From contig NZ_FNYZ01000030.1 in assembly GCF_900109095.1 (NCBI RefSeq), forward strand, positions 1 to 41,489: a stretch of DNA of 41,489 nucleotides, read 5' to 3'. This document shows, in pieces, positions 17,435 to 24,523 of the stretch. The notes beneath the pieces are model-generated. The model was not told the origin of the DNA, did not search any database, and saw only the letters and a program-made list of their open reading frames with translations. Origin of the DNA: Sphingobium sp. AP50. GTDB taxonomy: Bacteria > Pseudomonadota > Alphaproteobacteria > Sphingomonadales > Sphingomonadaceae. Position 1 is the stretch's first letter. Each line of letters begins with the position of its first letter. Made by a program: the position numbers and the translations under genes.

Positions 17435-18835
17435 TCAGAATTTGCTTCCCGCAGTCGGCTTGATTTCGAGGGCGACGCCCTCCTGGATCACCACGACCAC
17501 ATCCTTGGCCGCGCCCACCTCGACGATGGGTCCGGCCTGGCGGGCGAGATCGAGATAGAAGTCGGTGAGCTTGTCGGAGGATTTGGAGAGACCGCCGGCA
17601 ATGCCGGTCTTGGCCGCGTCGCCCGCATCGAGCGACCGGACGGTGCCGAGCGCGGAGACCGACGTGTCGCCGAACGTGTTTTCGACGCTCTGGCTCATGC
17701 CCGAGATCGTGCCGGCAATGAAGCTGCGCGCGAGCGCGGCGCCGGCGCGGGTGACGACCCGGCCCGACAGCCCCTTCTTCCCGTCGGTATCGACGAAGAA
17801 GCCCTTGATTGGCTGATCGACGACCGAGCGTTCATCGAAATCGACGCAGGAGAGGGACACGAGCTGGACTTCGACCCGCTCCTTGGCAAGGCTGCCGGTC
17901 GCATTGCCGATGACAAAGCAGCCAGCAAGGTTCGCCTTGACGTCATTGGGCAGCACGGCGGGCGCCTGGACGCGGGCGATCAGCGGTTCGGGATTGCTGG
18001 TTGCGTCCCGGCTCGCCAGTGCGTCGATCCCGGTCAGCAGCCGCGCCTTCATGAAACCAGGCGGCAAATAGATCGTCCGGGTCTTTTTTTTAACGCCTGT
18101 TGCCCCTTTGTCGCCCGCGTCGGCGGTGAGTGCGGCGGTCGCGGTCCCGATCGAGCCGACCTGCCGCTCCACCGGCGGGGCGGGCGGCGCAGGCGGCACG
18201 GACGGCATGGGAGGCGGCGGGAGGCTGCCGTCAGCGCTCTCAAGTTCGCGCCCGCTGGGGCTGGGGGGGAAGGCCGGGATGTCGCCGGGCATGGCGCTGG
18301 GGAGATCGCCCTCTGCCGCGTCCGTGATGGTTCGCCCGCCAGGGGCGATCCTGCCTTCCTCGATCGCGGTCACCCGGTCGCCCAGCAGCGCCTGGCCGTC
18401 GAGGATTTTCTTGAGGTCGCCGCGCACCTTGGTCTCAAGGCTGTCCCCGCGAAGCCCCGCGCCCATGTCGAGGCGCGATGCCGCCGGTGCCGCTGGCGCC
18501 TCGTCCTTCGATCCGCTCGAGGCGGTGTAGAGGCCATAGCCGAATAGTGCGATGACGACGCCGACACCGGCCTGGCGGGCGCGCAATTGCTGATGGGCCG
18601 TCAGCAACGCCCAGCGGGCCTTGAGGTCGAGCAGTGCCGGACCGCGCACCTCCCTGGCGGCGCGATCATCCGGTTCGCCGCCGGCGCCGTCCCTACTCTT
18701 TGGCGGGCGGGAGTAGCCCTTTATGCCGGCGTGGGGCCGCTGGGTCGGCGCGTCGGGCCTGGTGCCCATCGGTTGCGAGCCCGTCGGTTGCGCACCCGTC
18801 GGCTTCTCGCCGCCCTTGTCGCCGGGGCCGCTCAC
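17435..18835 (-). CDS. traB: TraB, VirB10-like core-channel protein
   Basis: A 466-residue inner-membrane protein spanning the periplasm. The cytoplasmic N-terminus is polar and Pro/Gly-rich, with repeats of TGAQP and TGSQP type. One transmembrane helix lies around residues 88-105. A coiled coil (LETKVRGDLKKILDGQALLG), a proline-rich spacer (PPPPMPSVPPAPPAPP) and the C-terminal VirB10-like beta domain with IYLPPGFMKARLLTG follow. It links inner-membrane energy to the outer-membrane TraK/TraV ring. The start is GTG, overlapping the traK stop (GTGA). Confidence 0.95.
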   Translation of the reverse strand: MSGPGDKGGEKPTGAQPTGSQPMGTRPDAPTQRPHAGIKGYSRPPKSRDGAGGEPDDRAAREVRGPALLDLKARWALLTAHQQLRARQAGVGVVIALFGYGLYTASSGSKDEAPAAPAASRLDMGAGLRGDSLETKVRGDLKKILDGQALLGDRVTAIEEGRIAPGGRTITDAAEGDLPSAMPGDIPAFPPSPSGRELESADGSLPPPPMPSVPPAPPAPPVERQVGSIGTATAALTADAGDKGATGVKKKTRTIYLPPGFMKARLLTGIDALASRDATSNPEPLIARVQAPAVLPNDVKANLAGCFVIGNATGSLAKERVEVQLVSLSCVDFDERSVVDQPIKGFFVDTDGKKGLSGRVVTRAGAALARSFIAGTISGMSQSVENTFGDTSVSALGTVRSLDAGDAAKTGIAGGLSKSSDKLTDFYLDLARQAGPIVEVGAAKDVVVVIQEGVALEIKPTAGSKF

Positions 18836-19605
18836 AGCGTCTCTCCCCGCCGCAGCAGAATGAGGCGCGCGGTCTCGCCGGCCTTCAGGGACAGGCGATC
18901 GAGGGTGACGCTGAAGATGCGCTTGCCCATCGCGGTGTCCAGGAACATCCGCTCGTCAATGTCGGTATCAGCGCTCGCCTCGACCCAATATTCCGACGCC
19001 GACAGGCCGGTGCCCTCGATCGTGACGCGGCGGCGTTCGGTGAGCTTCAGCGCTGGCGCGGCGCTGAACGCAAGCGGCCCTGGCGAGACGGCGACCTCGG
19101 TAAAGCTTGCCGGCACCCGGTCCTGCAGCATCGAGAGGGTGATCGAGACGGCGCGCTCCTCCTCGACCAGCGGCCCTAATAGTTCGCCATTGGCACGGGC
19201 ACGCTGGCTGGCGCCCGGCACGAGGGTCACAGTCTGGGCGGGAATGTCGGAGGGCTCGGCATAGAGCGGATAGATCGCGCCGTTACAGGTCACGAAAAAT
19301 TCCGAGGGCGTGGTGACGAAGCTGCGCGTCACCTGGCCCGCTTCGTCGTTTTCCTTGACGAGGAACTTGACCCAGGCATCAGCGCCCGCCTTCTCGACCG
19401 CGATCGCCTTTTCGGCGGAGAATTTGACGTCCTCGATCTCCCCGCCCTGGCAGACGAGATGATTGATGTCGCGGTTGGAGAGGCGGATGCTGCTGGTCTG
19501 GTCGGGAAGCGCGGTGATGGTCTGGGCCAGTGCCGCTATGGGCAGCATGGTGGCGATCGCGCTCGCCGCGAAGGGCGCGCAGAGGCGCTTACCGAAGTTC
19601 GGCAT
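18832..19605 (-). CDS. traK: TraK, VirB9-like core-channel protein
   Basis: About 257 residues with a signal peptide ending near ALAQ. The first part of the mature protein contains SNRDINHLVCQGGEIEDV and FVTCNGAIYPLYAEP, typical of TraK. The C-terminal region, with ASEYWVEASADTDIDERMFL and an LSLKAGETARLILLRR end, is the beta-barrel-like part that contacts TraV. It forms the outer ring of the secretion channel with TraV and TraB. The start at 19605 has GGAG about 7 nt upstream and overlaps traE by 17 bp. An earlier in-frame ATG at 19650 lies deeper within traE and is less likely. Confidence 0.93.
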   Translation of the reverse strand: MPNFGKRLCAPFAASAIATMLPIAALAQTITALPDQTSSIRLSNRDINHLVCQGGEIEDVKFSAEKAIAVEKAGADAWVKFLVKENDEAGQVTRSFVTTPSEFFVTCNGAIYPLYAEPSDIPAQTVTLVPGASQRARANGELLGPLVEEERAVSITLSMLQDRVPASFTEVAVSPGPLAFSAAPALKLTERRRVTIEGTGLSASEYWVEASADTDIDERMFLDTAMGKRIFSVTLDRLSLKAGETARLILLRRGETL

Positions 19606-20224
19606 CGAAATTCTCCTCGGAAAGAGACAGGAGCCAGAAGCGTCCGGCATCGATCGTGTAGCGGATGCGCAGATTGCCGCGGAACTTGCGGATGACGCCG
19701 CCGATGACGCGGACCTTTTCTACCGGCACCAGGATCTGGCGGTCCGTCCAGGTGACGGGCTGATCGGGCCGGATGTAGGTCGCGATCGAGAGCGTCGGAT
19801 TAGTGGTGAGTTCGTCGAGGATCGCGTTCAGACTGTCGCGGATGCCATTATAGGCGGTGGGGTGGACGATGCTGAGCAATTCCTCAAACTGCCGGTCGGC
19901 CGACAATGCGGAATAGGTGCCCGAAAGCGCGACGATATTGCGCGTCATGGTGCGCAGATATGCGGGCGAGGGCTTGCCGCCGGTCACATAGAGATCGCCG
20001 CCCGCGCCGAAGGGAACCACGATTGTCCGCTGGTTCTGGCTCGTCGTGTAAAGGGCGATCCCCAAAACCGCGGTGATGCCGAATAGCCCCGCAATCGAGA
20101 ATTTGAGGAGCCGATTTTCTTCGAACAGGTTGGATGACCCCTGGAGATAGCGATGGATGCCGAAGCTCGCCGGCTTGTCGGCCAAGGGATTGCTGGTCTC
20201 TCGGGCGGATGATCTGCCGAACAT
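19589..20224 (-). CDS. traE: TraE, VirB5/VirB8-position inner-membrane assembly protein
   Basis: About 211 residues. A transmembrane helix (SIAGLFGITAVLGIALY) follows a polar N-terminus, then a periplasmic domain with the conserved TraE blocks TYSALSADRQFEELLSIVHP and VIGGVIRKFRGNLRIRYTID. TraE is required for pilus assembly in F-type systems. The start at 20224 (MFGRSS) comes 8 bp after the traL stop with GAG-rich sequence upstream. A GTG at 20236 in the same frame overlaps the traL stop and is an alternative. Confidence 0.92.
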   Translation of the reverse strand: MFGRSSARETSNPLADKPASFGIHRYLQGSSNLFEENRLLKFSIAGLFGITAVLGIALYTTSQNQRTIVVPFGAGGDLYVTGGKPSPAYLRTMTRNIVALSGTYSALSADRQFEELLSIVHPTAYNGIRDSLNAILDELTTNPTLSIATYIRPDQPVTWTDRQILVPVEKVRVIGGVIRKFRGNLRIRYTIDAGRFWLLSLSEENFDAELR

Positions 20225-20232
20225 GGGATAGC

Positions 20233-20499
20233 TCACTCGCAAAAGCGGGTCTGGGTCGGGCCGGGGTAGCGGGGCAGCGTGAGCAGCCCCCAGCGCCAGG
20301 CGAGATGCGGGATGAAGCCGCGCGGCTTGGTCCGCTTCCAGGGAATGAAGAGGAGAAGGACGCCGAGGAGCGACCAGCCCACATATCCGCCGACGATGAC
20401 GGCAACGAAAATGGTGGACACCACAAGGATGAACTCCTGCGCGTCGAACCAGAGAATCTGGACCGGCTTGTGCAGAAATTGCGGAAGTCTCTCGTCCAC
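20233..20499 (-). CDS. traL: TraL, small inner-membrane pilus assembly protein
   Basis: An 88-residue protein starting with GTG, with GGAG about 6 nt upstream. It has the TraL pattern: a short N-terminus (RLPQFLHKPVQILWFDAQE), two closely spaced transmembrane helices (around 23-52) and a cationic end with KPRGFIPHLAWRWG. TraL has the VirB3-like role in the inner membrane next to the TraC ATPase. It precedes traE as in F, and follows traA after a 124-bp gap that holds a hairpin. Confidence 0.92.
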   Translation of the reverse strand: MDERLPQFLHKPVQILWFDAQEFILVVSTIFVAVIVGGYVGWSLLGVLLLFIPWKRTKPRGFIPHLAWRWGLLTLPRYPGPTQTRFCE

Positions 20500-20573
20500 G
20501 TCCTTCTCCCTTGCTTCATCACGTACGACCAGACGTGATTGTTACGAAGAGCGACCATTCGCTCCCCGTGTCC

Positions 20574-20602
20574 GGCGCAGGCCCAAAAGAAAAGCCTGCG
20601 CC
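20574..20602 (-). promoter_or_regulatory. Hairpin between traA and traL
   Basis: GGCGCAGGC (20574-20582) pairs perfectly with GCCTGCGCC (20594-20602) around an 11-nt A-rich loop on the plus strand. In the traA mRNA the loop is T-rich. It lies in the widest internal gap of the operon, just downstream of the pilin gene. A processing site, 3' stabiliser or partial terminator that gives more pilin than downstream products would fit. Confidence 0.55.
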
Positions 20603-20623
20603 AGTCCTTGTTTCACGCGGGTC

Positions 20624-20968
20624 TCAGACCATCATGCCGAAGGTCTGGAGGATGGAGTCTGCCCGGATCAGGCAGACCGCCGCGACGATCGTGGGGATGC
20701 CGATCATGATATTGGAAAAGAGGCGGCTGACCCCGAACAGGAAGGCGGCAACGCCGCCCACGAAGCCAAGCGGACCCTTCACCCCCTGGTTCACCACGAT
20801 ATCGTAGATATCGTAGCCAAGGTCGCCGGCGGCCGGCGCCTGGAAGGCGTGGGCGGCCGATGCCAGGGTCATCGCGACGAGGAGGGTTCCCACGGCATCG
20901 GCCGACGCAAAAGAGAGGCGGCGGATCCGTGGCATCGACAGATTTGGTAGGTCTACGGTCTTGAGCAT
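20624..20968 (-). CDS. traA: TraA, conjugative pilin precursor
   Basis: A 114-residue prepilin. A long leader (around residues 1-41) ends ASAAHA, a good signal-peptidase site, leaving a mature pilin of about 73 residues, close to F pilin (70). The mature part has two hydrophobic helices, roughly GPLGFVGGVAAFLFGVSRLF and IMIGIPTIVAAVCLIRA, and ends QTFGMMV. GGAG lies 7 nt before the chosen ATG at 20968; longer in-frame starts upstream would run into the DsbC-like gene. An S26 peptidase of the cyclising type is encoded later in the operon, so the mature ends may be processed further. Confidence 0.88.
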   Translation of the reverse strand: MLKTVDLPNLSMPRIRRLSFASADAVGTLLVAMTLASAAHAFQAPAAGDLGYDIYDIVVNQGVKGPLGFVGGVAAFLFGVSRLFSNIMIGIPTIVAAVCLIRADSILQTFGMMV

Positions 20969-21150
20969 GGCTTTTCTCCAGGCAAAATGGAGCCGTCCCA
21001 TCGGCATGCCTGCCGGCATCGACTTGGGTGATCGCTGTCGGCCAGCGAGGGGCAGGGCGGCTCCAGGAGGAAGGCCCATCGCCGGCATCTCGTGCCCGGA
21101 GGGCCTGCACAGTGCGCGCATCCTCCCAGGGCCCGCCAAAGTTTCTGCGG

Positions 21151-21945
21151 TCAGCCAAGCGGCTTTTTGGCCGCCTGCTTTTGATCGAGCCAGGCCTCGA
21201 TCTCGGCTTGCTGGAAGCCAGAGATGATGCGGCCGTCGAGGATGAGGGTGGGGGTGCCCGATATGCCCATGGCTTTGACCGCCTGCGCATTGGCTGCGAC
21301 GCGGGCGGCGCCCTCCTTGCAGGTCGTGAGAGGTTTCGGCGCCTCTCCGGCATAGGTGGCGCGGAACGCGGCCGCCTGGTCCTTTGAACAGAGGATATGC
21401 TCGGCCTTGGACGCGGCCTGCGGGTGGATGCCGCTCACAAAGTAGATCTGACGGCGGACCCCCTTTCCTTCCGCGGCCTTGGTCGCCCAGAAGCGGTCGA
21501 GGGCGCGGCAATAGGGACAGTCGGGATCGGTGAACTCGATGATGGTCGGAGCCTCGGGTGGCCCGATGGTGAGCGCCTGCGCGGGATCAAGTTGCCCCAG
21601 CTTCTTGCGCGCGCTGGCATCCTGCGCGAGGGCGGTCAGGTTGACGCCATTCCTGTCATAGATGGTGGCGAAGAGCAGATGGTCGCTCTCCGGCGCATAA
21701 TAGAGGATGCGCCCGCCCGCGCTCGCCTGAAACAAGGGGCCTTTGACGGGCGCAGGGCCGAAATCCTCGAACTGGAGGTTGGTGAAGCTTTGGCGGAGGC
21801 TTGCCTGCGCCTTTGCCGCTACAGCGTCGAGAGCGGTCGGATCCGTCGCGGGCTCTGCAGGTGCCGCGTTCACGATCCCGGCGGCGCCTGCGATCAGCGC
21901 AATCGCGAGTGTCTTAGCGATCCGTGCGTGGCATGGCATCATCAT
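21151..21945 (-). CDS. DsbC-like periplasmic disulfide isomerase of the tra operon
   Basis: A 264-residue protein with a signal peptide (TLAIALIAGAAGIVNAAPA). A DsbC-type N-terminal dimerisation domain (around 40-115, with GRILYYAPESDHLLFATIYD) is followed by a thioredoxin domain with CPYC at 143-146 and the cis-Pro segment ISGTPTLIL. Three ATGs in a row (from 21945) follow AGGAAAGG; the first is used here. It would rearrange disulfides in the many Cys-rich Tra proteins (TraU, TraN, TraV). It is one of three thioredoxin-fold genes in this operon and lies 182 bp before traA, near the start of the operon. Confidence 0.9.
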   Translation of the reverse strand: MMMPCHARIAKTLAIALIAGAAGIVNAAPAEPATDPTALDAVAAKAQASLRQSFTNLQFEDFGPAPVKGPLFQASAGGRILYYAPESDHLLFATIYDRNGVNLTALAQDASARKKLGQLDPAQALTIGPPEAPTIIEFTDPDCPYCRALDRFWATKAAEGKGVRRQIYFVSGIHPQAASKAEHILCSKDQAAAFRATYAGEAPKPLTTCKEGAARVAANAQAVKAMGISGTPTLILDGRIISGFQQAEIEAWLDQKQAAKKPLG

Positions 21946-22222
21946 ATCCTTTCCTGTTGTGGAATGGCCGGGCAAGAAGCGCCGGATCGAAGCGGATCGA
22001 GCGCCCAAGCGGTACAGTCATTGCGGGAGCGGCCGGAATTTGGCCCAGGGTTACCGCCTCGATGATGAACTCGCCGCCATGCTGCCGAACGGCAAGAGGT
22101 TGGACCCAGTCAGTGGGAACTCGCGCCCTCACCATGGCTTGCCCTTTGGCCGCCATTGCGGGCATAGTTGCCGCCATGAGAATGACGAGCGCTGGGGCGC
22201 CGATAGGAATGCCTCTGCCCAT
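21914..22222 (-). CDS. Small exported protein of unknown function, likely first gene of the tra operon
   Basis: About 102 residues. The N-terminus looks like a signal peptide (PALVILMAATMPAMAAK). The mature part contains HGGEFIIEAVTLGQIP and ends with a charged tail. GGAG lies about 9 nt before the ATG. The gene overlaps the DsbC-like gene by 32 bp in another frame, so coupling is plausible. I do not recognise it. The C-terminal third lies over the ribosome-binding region of the next gene, and the real stop could be the only constraint there. A plausible but unproven gene. Confidence 0.55.
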   Translation of the reverse strand: MGRGIPIGAPALVILMAATMPAMAAKGQAMVRARVPTDWVQPLAVRQHGGEFIIEAVTLGQIPAAPAMTVPLGRSIRFDPALLARPFHNRKGYDDAMPRTDR

Positions 22223-22372
22223 GGGGCATGTCTCCTCGCATCTGGGCGGCTGAAGCGGCGGCCCGGTTTCGGGAAGGGTGCTGGCGGGAAGCTTCGGTCA
22301 TTCGGGTAAGCTCGCCGTCACCGGTTGTTGAAACCATCGATGTCGAGACCGCCCCCGCCCTGCAATGGCCAG

Positions 22373-22447
22373 GGCAATGATGTGCCGGTGCAGGGCACTG
22401 ACGTGCCGCCAGGCGGCAGTGAAGTGCCGCTTGGGCATTTGCGTGCC
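22373..22447. repeat. Four tandem copies of a palindromic operator-like 14-mer
   Basis: GGCAATGATGTGCC (22373), GGCACTGACGTGCC (22394), GGCAGTGAAGTGCC (22415) and GGCATTTGCGTGCC (22434) share GGCA-N6-TGCC. They start 21, 21 and 19 bp apart, about two helical turns each. The array lies between the leftward tra operon and the rightward 138-aa gene, the usual place for an operator cluster bound by a cooperative repressor. The seven bases between copies are not conserved. Confidence 0.75.
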
Positions 22448-22561
22448 GCATCATGGATCGTTTGTAACGGGCGAAGCGTCGACCATCGCGGATACACTCC
22501 GCCTTGCTGCACGAATCGCGTCAGGCTCCGCCCGTCATTTTCAGTGAGGAAAGTGCAAAGG

Positions 22562-22978
22562 ATGAACGGTAAAAGGTCACGCACCTATCGGCTGACACTT
22601 TCGGAAAGCGGATTGGAACTCTATCTCTCAGTCCACCTGCGCCTGTGCGCCCTGGCGCAGGATCTGTTACCCTATGGAGCGACGCTCCAGGCTGCGATCG
22701 AACTTCTGGAGCAGCGGGATTGCGATGAGGTGGCGGCCGAGATGCTCGACAATCGCCTGGATATCTATTTCGGCAAATGCGAGCATTTCGTGGGCGGTTC
22801 GCCTGCTATCGGCCGGTCCGCGCGGGCGATCAGGGAGAGATTATCGCAGACAGGCTTGATGCATGCGCCCCAGATCGGTCGGATTTATATTGCCGGGCTG
22901 GGTGTTCTTGGCGCCTCTGAGAGCCGCGAATTGACCAGCTGGGTCGCTCGTCTCGCGCGCGAGCGGGCGCGATCATAA
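22562..22978 (+). CDS. Unknown 138-residue protein, possible regulator of the tra region
   Basis: The protein starts MNGKRSRTYRLTLSESGLELY and is predicted helical and soluble, with LLEQRDCDEVAAEMLDNRLD in the middle. GAGGA lies upstream of the ATG at 22562, which is chosen because the longer open frame would start inside the palindrome array. There is no clear helix-turn-helix, but the basic N-terminal RSRTYRLTLSE resembles the start of a ribbon-helix-helix or Arc-like strand. A DNA-binding role is therefore a guess from this segment and from its place next to four operator-like repeats. No enzyme motif seen. Confidence 0.65.
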   Translation: MNGKRSRTYRLTLSESGLELYLSVHLRLCALAQDLLPYGATLQAAIELLEQRDCDEVAAEMLDNRLDIYFGKCEHFVGGSPAIGRSARAIRERLSQTGLMHAPQIGRIYIAGLGVLGASESRELTSWVARLARERARS

Positions 22979-23053
22979 CTGCTGCGGGCACAGGACGCCG
23001 GCGCCAACATCAGGTTGGATCGTCGAATTCATCTCAAATTGAGAATGATTGTT

Positions 23054-23072
23054 TTTGACCGCGTGCGTCAAA
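23054..23072 (+). promoter_or_regulatory. Perfect inverted repeat over a likely promoter of the XRE gene
   Basis: TTTGAC-N7-GTCAAA forms a perfect 6-bp inverted repeat. TTGACC at 23055-23060 could be a -35 element with TAGATT (23077-23082) as -10 at a 16-bp spacing. A repressor bound here would cover the promoter, which suggests autoregulation by the XRE protein. The AT-rich sequence just upstream (TTGAGAATGATT) slightly resembles a Fur site but is not a convincing match. Confidence 0.45.
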
Positions 23073-23139
23073 TGCATAGATTTCGGCGATCGGGTAAGTG
23101 CCATTGGAAGCTTCGAGCCAGTGTCAGGGGTGCCTGCGC

Positions 23140-23559
23140 ATGCCGACTCGAAGACTTCAGACCAAGGATAACGTGCTGGTTCTCTCCAGGATAAAGGAGA
23201 TTTCCGGGAAACGGATCGAAGAGCGCCGCCGACGTGACCGGATCACGCAGCCCCAGCTTGCACGCGCGGCCGGGGTCAGTGTTCGATGGTTGCGGGAAAT
23301 TGAGGCGGGCAATCCCAAGTCGAAGCTTGATGAGCATCTTGCATGTGCCCATCGGCTTGGTCTCTCGACCACCCACATCATGATCCCGCTTCTTCTCATG
23401 GAGCGAAGAATGTCGATTCCCGAGGAATATCTGGTGGAGGAGGATCTCTCCGAACTGGAAGATCGCTGCATCGCGCTCGTCTATGAGCATTCGCAGGCGG
23501 CCGTCACCCGGCGCAGATCCTCCTTCTTCGCGCCGGGTGATGACGGCGAACCGTCCTGA
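23140..23559 (+). CDS. XRE-family transcriptional regulator
   Basis: About 139 residues. A Cro/C1-type helix-turn-helix lies near residues 18-75: RIEERRRRDRITQPQLARAAGVSVRWLREIEAG and HLACAHRLGLSTTHI. The C-terminal part is acidic and helical (EEYLVEEDLSELEDRCIAL) and ends in a basic tail. The ATG at 23140 has AGGGG 9 nt upstream; a GTG at 23098 in frame would add 14 residues. It precedes the GntR gene by 12 bp, forming a two-regulator unit upstream of the lasso genes. It may control the lasso operon, the tra operon or itself through the inverted repeat at 23054-23072; the sequence cannot decide. Confidence 0.85.
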   Translation: MPTRRLQTKDNVLVLSRIKEISGKRIEERRRRDRITQPQLARAAGVSVRWLREIEAGNPKSKLDEHLACAHRLGLSTTHIMIPLLLMERRMSIPEEYLVEEDLSELEDRCIALVYEHSQAAVTRRRSSFFAPGDDGEPS

Positions 23560-23571
23560 CGGGAGGTCTTG

Positions 23572-24228
23572 ATGGCACCTGAACCCCTGACGGCAGAGCG
23601 CATCTATCGCCGGCTCAAGGCCGATATACTCGATGGCGTCTTCCCTCCGGGATCCCAGTTGATCGTACAGAATGCAGCCGAAACCTATGGCGTGAGCATA
23701 TCGCCCGTACGGGATGGCGCGCATCGGCTGGTGGGCGAGAGACTATTGGGCCTCAATGTCGGGGGAGGGTTCACCATCCCGCAACTCGATGCGCAGGTGC
23801 TGCGCGACCTTTATGTCTGGCATGGCTATCTGGTCAGGCATGCCCTGAAGGCAAATAGTCCCGTTGCGGGGGAGCCAGGGCCTATCTCAATCCTGGAGCG
23901 CAGTGGCCCGCACCATCCCAAGGATATTCGCGATGCAACCGCCGCGCTGTTCGGCCGGATCGGTAGCAGGTCCGAAAATAAGGCGCATCTCCATGCAGTT
24001 CTTGCCGCAGGCGAGCTGCTTTCGGTCGCGCGACTCCATGAGCCGTCCGTCGTCAAAAATGTCGAGGAAGAACTGCTTGCGATCTGGAACCTGACCGGAT
24101 CCGGTCAGGATGCCGCATTACGAGATGCCATCTGGGCCTATCACAGGAGACGGATACGACGCGCTTCGGCAATCGCTCACAGAATTAGCGCAGTCCCGCC
24201 ATCCTCCGACACTGCCGGTAGAAGCTGA
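23572..24228 (+). CDS. GntR-family transcriptional regulator
   Basis: A 218-residue protein. The N-terminal winged helix is clear: IYRRLKADILDGVFPPGSQL followed by AAETYGVSISPVRDGAHRLVG. A helical effector-binding-type domain follows (from about residue 85), with the arrangement of a short FCD-like domain. GGGAGG lies 5 nt before the ATG. It is translated just after the XRE gene and directly upstream of the lasso promoter region. That region contains repeated CTTATAAG sites, so it is the best candidate regulator of the precursor operon, which is inference. The FCD metal ligands are not obvious, so the ligand is unknown. Confidence 0.87.
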   Translation: MAPEPLTAERIYRRLKADILDGVFPPGSQLIVQNAAETYGVSISPVRDGAHRLVGERLLGLNVGGGFTIPQLDAQVLRDLYVWHGYLVRHALKANSPVAGEPGPISILERSGPHHPKDIRDATAALFGRIGSRSENKAHLHAVLAAGELLSVARLHEPSVVKNVEEELLAIWNLTGSGQDAALRDAIWAYHRRRIRRASAIAHRISAVPPSSDTAGRS

Positions 24229-24278
24229 TGTTCAGCGGCTTTGATTGCCGCCGGTGCGGGGTTGTCTCCAATATGGCG

Positions 24279-24336
24279 CTTATAAGCCGGTAAAATGAGA
24301 ACTTATAAGATCGGGTATAAGGGGCGAGCTACTTAT
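24279..24336 (+). promoter_or_regulatory. Promoter/operator region of the lasso operon with repeated CTTATAAG sites
   Basis: The 8-bp palindrome CTTATAAG occurs at 24279-24286 and 24302-24309, 23 bp apart. Two further half-like sites are TATAAGG (24316-24322) and CTTAT (24332-24336). This is the most AT-rich stretch between the GntR gene and the precursor. The TATAAG cores could serve as -10 elements, but no matching -35 is clear. Confidence 0.5.
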
Positions 24337-24340
24337 CATC

Positions 24341-24370
24341 ATGCATGCCGCAAATGACTGCGGCCTGCAT
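24341..24370 (+). promoter_or_regulatory. 5' leader hairpin next to the precursor ribosome-binding site
   Basis: ATGCATGCCGCA (24341-24352) pairs with TGCGGCCTGCAT (24359-24370) with a single mismatch around a 6-nt loop. The hairpin ends 3 nt before GGAG (24374-24377), which is the ribosome-binding site of the precursor. It may protect the 5' end, keep the site open or respond to a factor. Confidence 0.6.
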
Positions 24371-24383
24371 GATGGAGATGAAC

Positions 24384-24515
24384 ATGGAACGTATCGAAGA
24401 CCGCTCCGACGACTTCGTCGATCTGGGCAACGCCGCCTTTGAAACCAAGGGCGCAATCGCGGGCGAACCGTCGGACGGCGTCGGCTACCGCCTGAACGGC
24501 ATGGCAGACGAATAA
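24384..24515 (+). CDS. Lasso peptide precursor (A gene), 43 codons
   Basis: The precursor begins MERIEDRSDDFVDLGNAAFE and continues TK before the core. The leader matches the proteobacterial pattern LG-x-A-x-x-E-T-x-G: Thr at the second-last leader position (residue 21) and Gly23 as core residue 1. The 21-residue core starts GAIAGEPSD and ends GYRLNGMADE. Asp at core position 9 gives a 9-membered Gly1-Asp9 macrolactam; Glu6 is too close to close a normal ring. Tyr13 and Arg14 are candidate plug residues. The acidic end resembles known sphingomonad lasso peptides. ATG at 24384 is chosen because GGAG sits 6 nt upstream; three earlier in-frame ATGs (24369, 24372, 24378) lie in or beside the leader hairpin. 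It is followed by B and C genes, which confirms its identity. Confidence 0.93.
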   Translation: MERIEDRSDDFVDLGNAAFETKGAIAGEPSDGVGYRLNGMADE

Positions 24516-24523
24516 TCCGAAGG

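Noticed and set aside
22373..22447. The short repeat array as a CRISPR
   Set aside because: The units are 14 bp palindromes with 5-7 bp between them, far too short for repeats and spacers, and no cas gene is present.
22110..22584. Minus-strand frames over the palindrome array, one with repeated GTSLP-like peptides
   Set aside because: The peptide repeats follow from the 21-bp period of the DNA array, which is a multiple of three. No start signal or family is seen.
23036..23054. A possible Fur box (TTGAGAATGATT)
   Set aside because: It matches only part of the consensus, and no iron-uptake gene follows directly.
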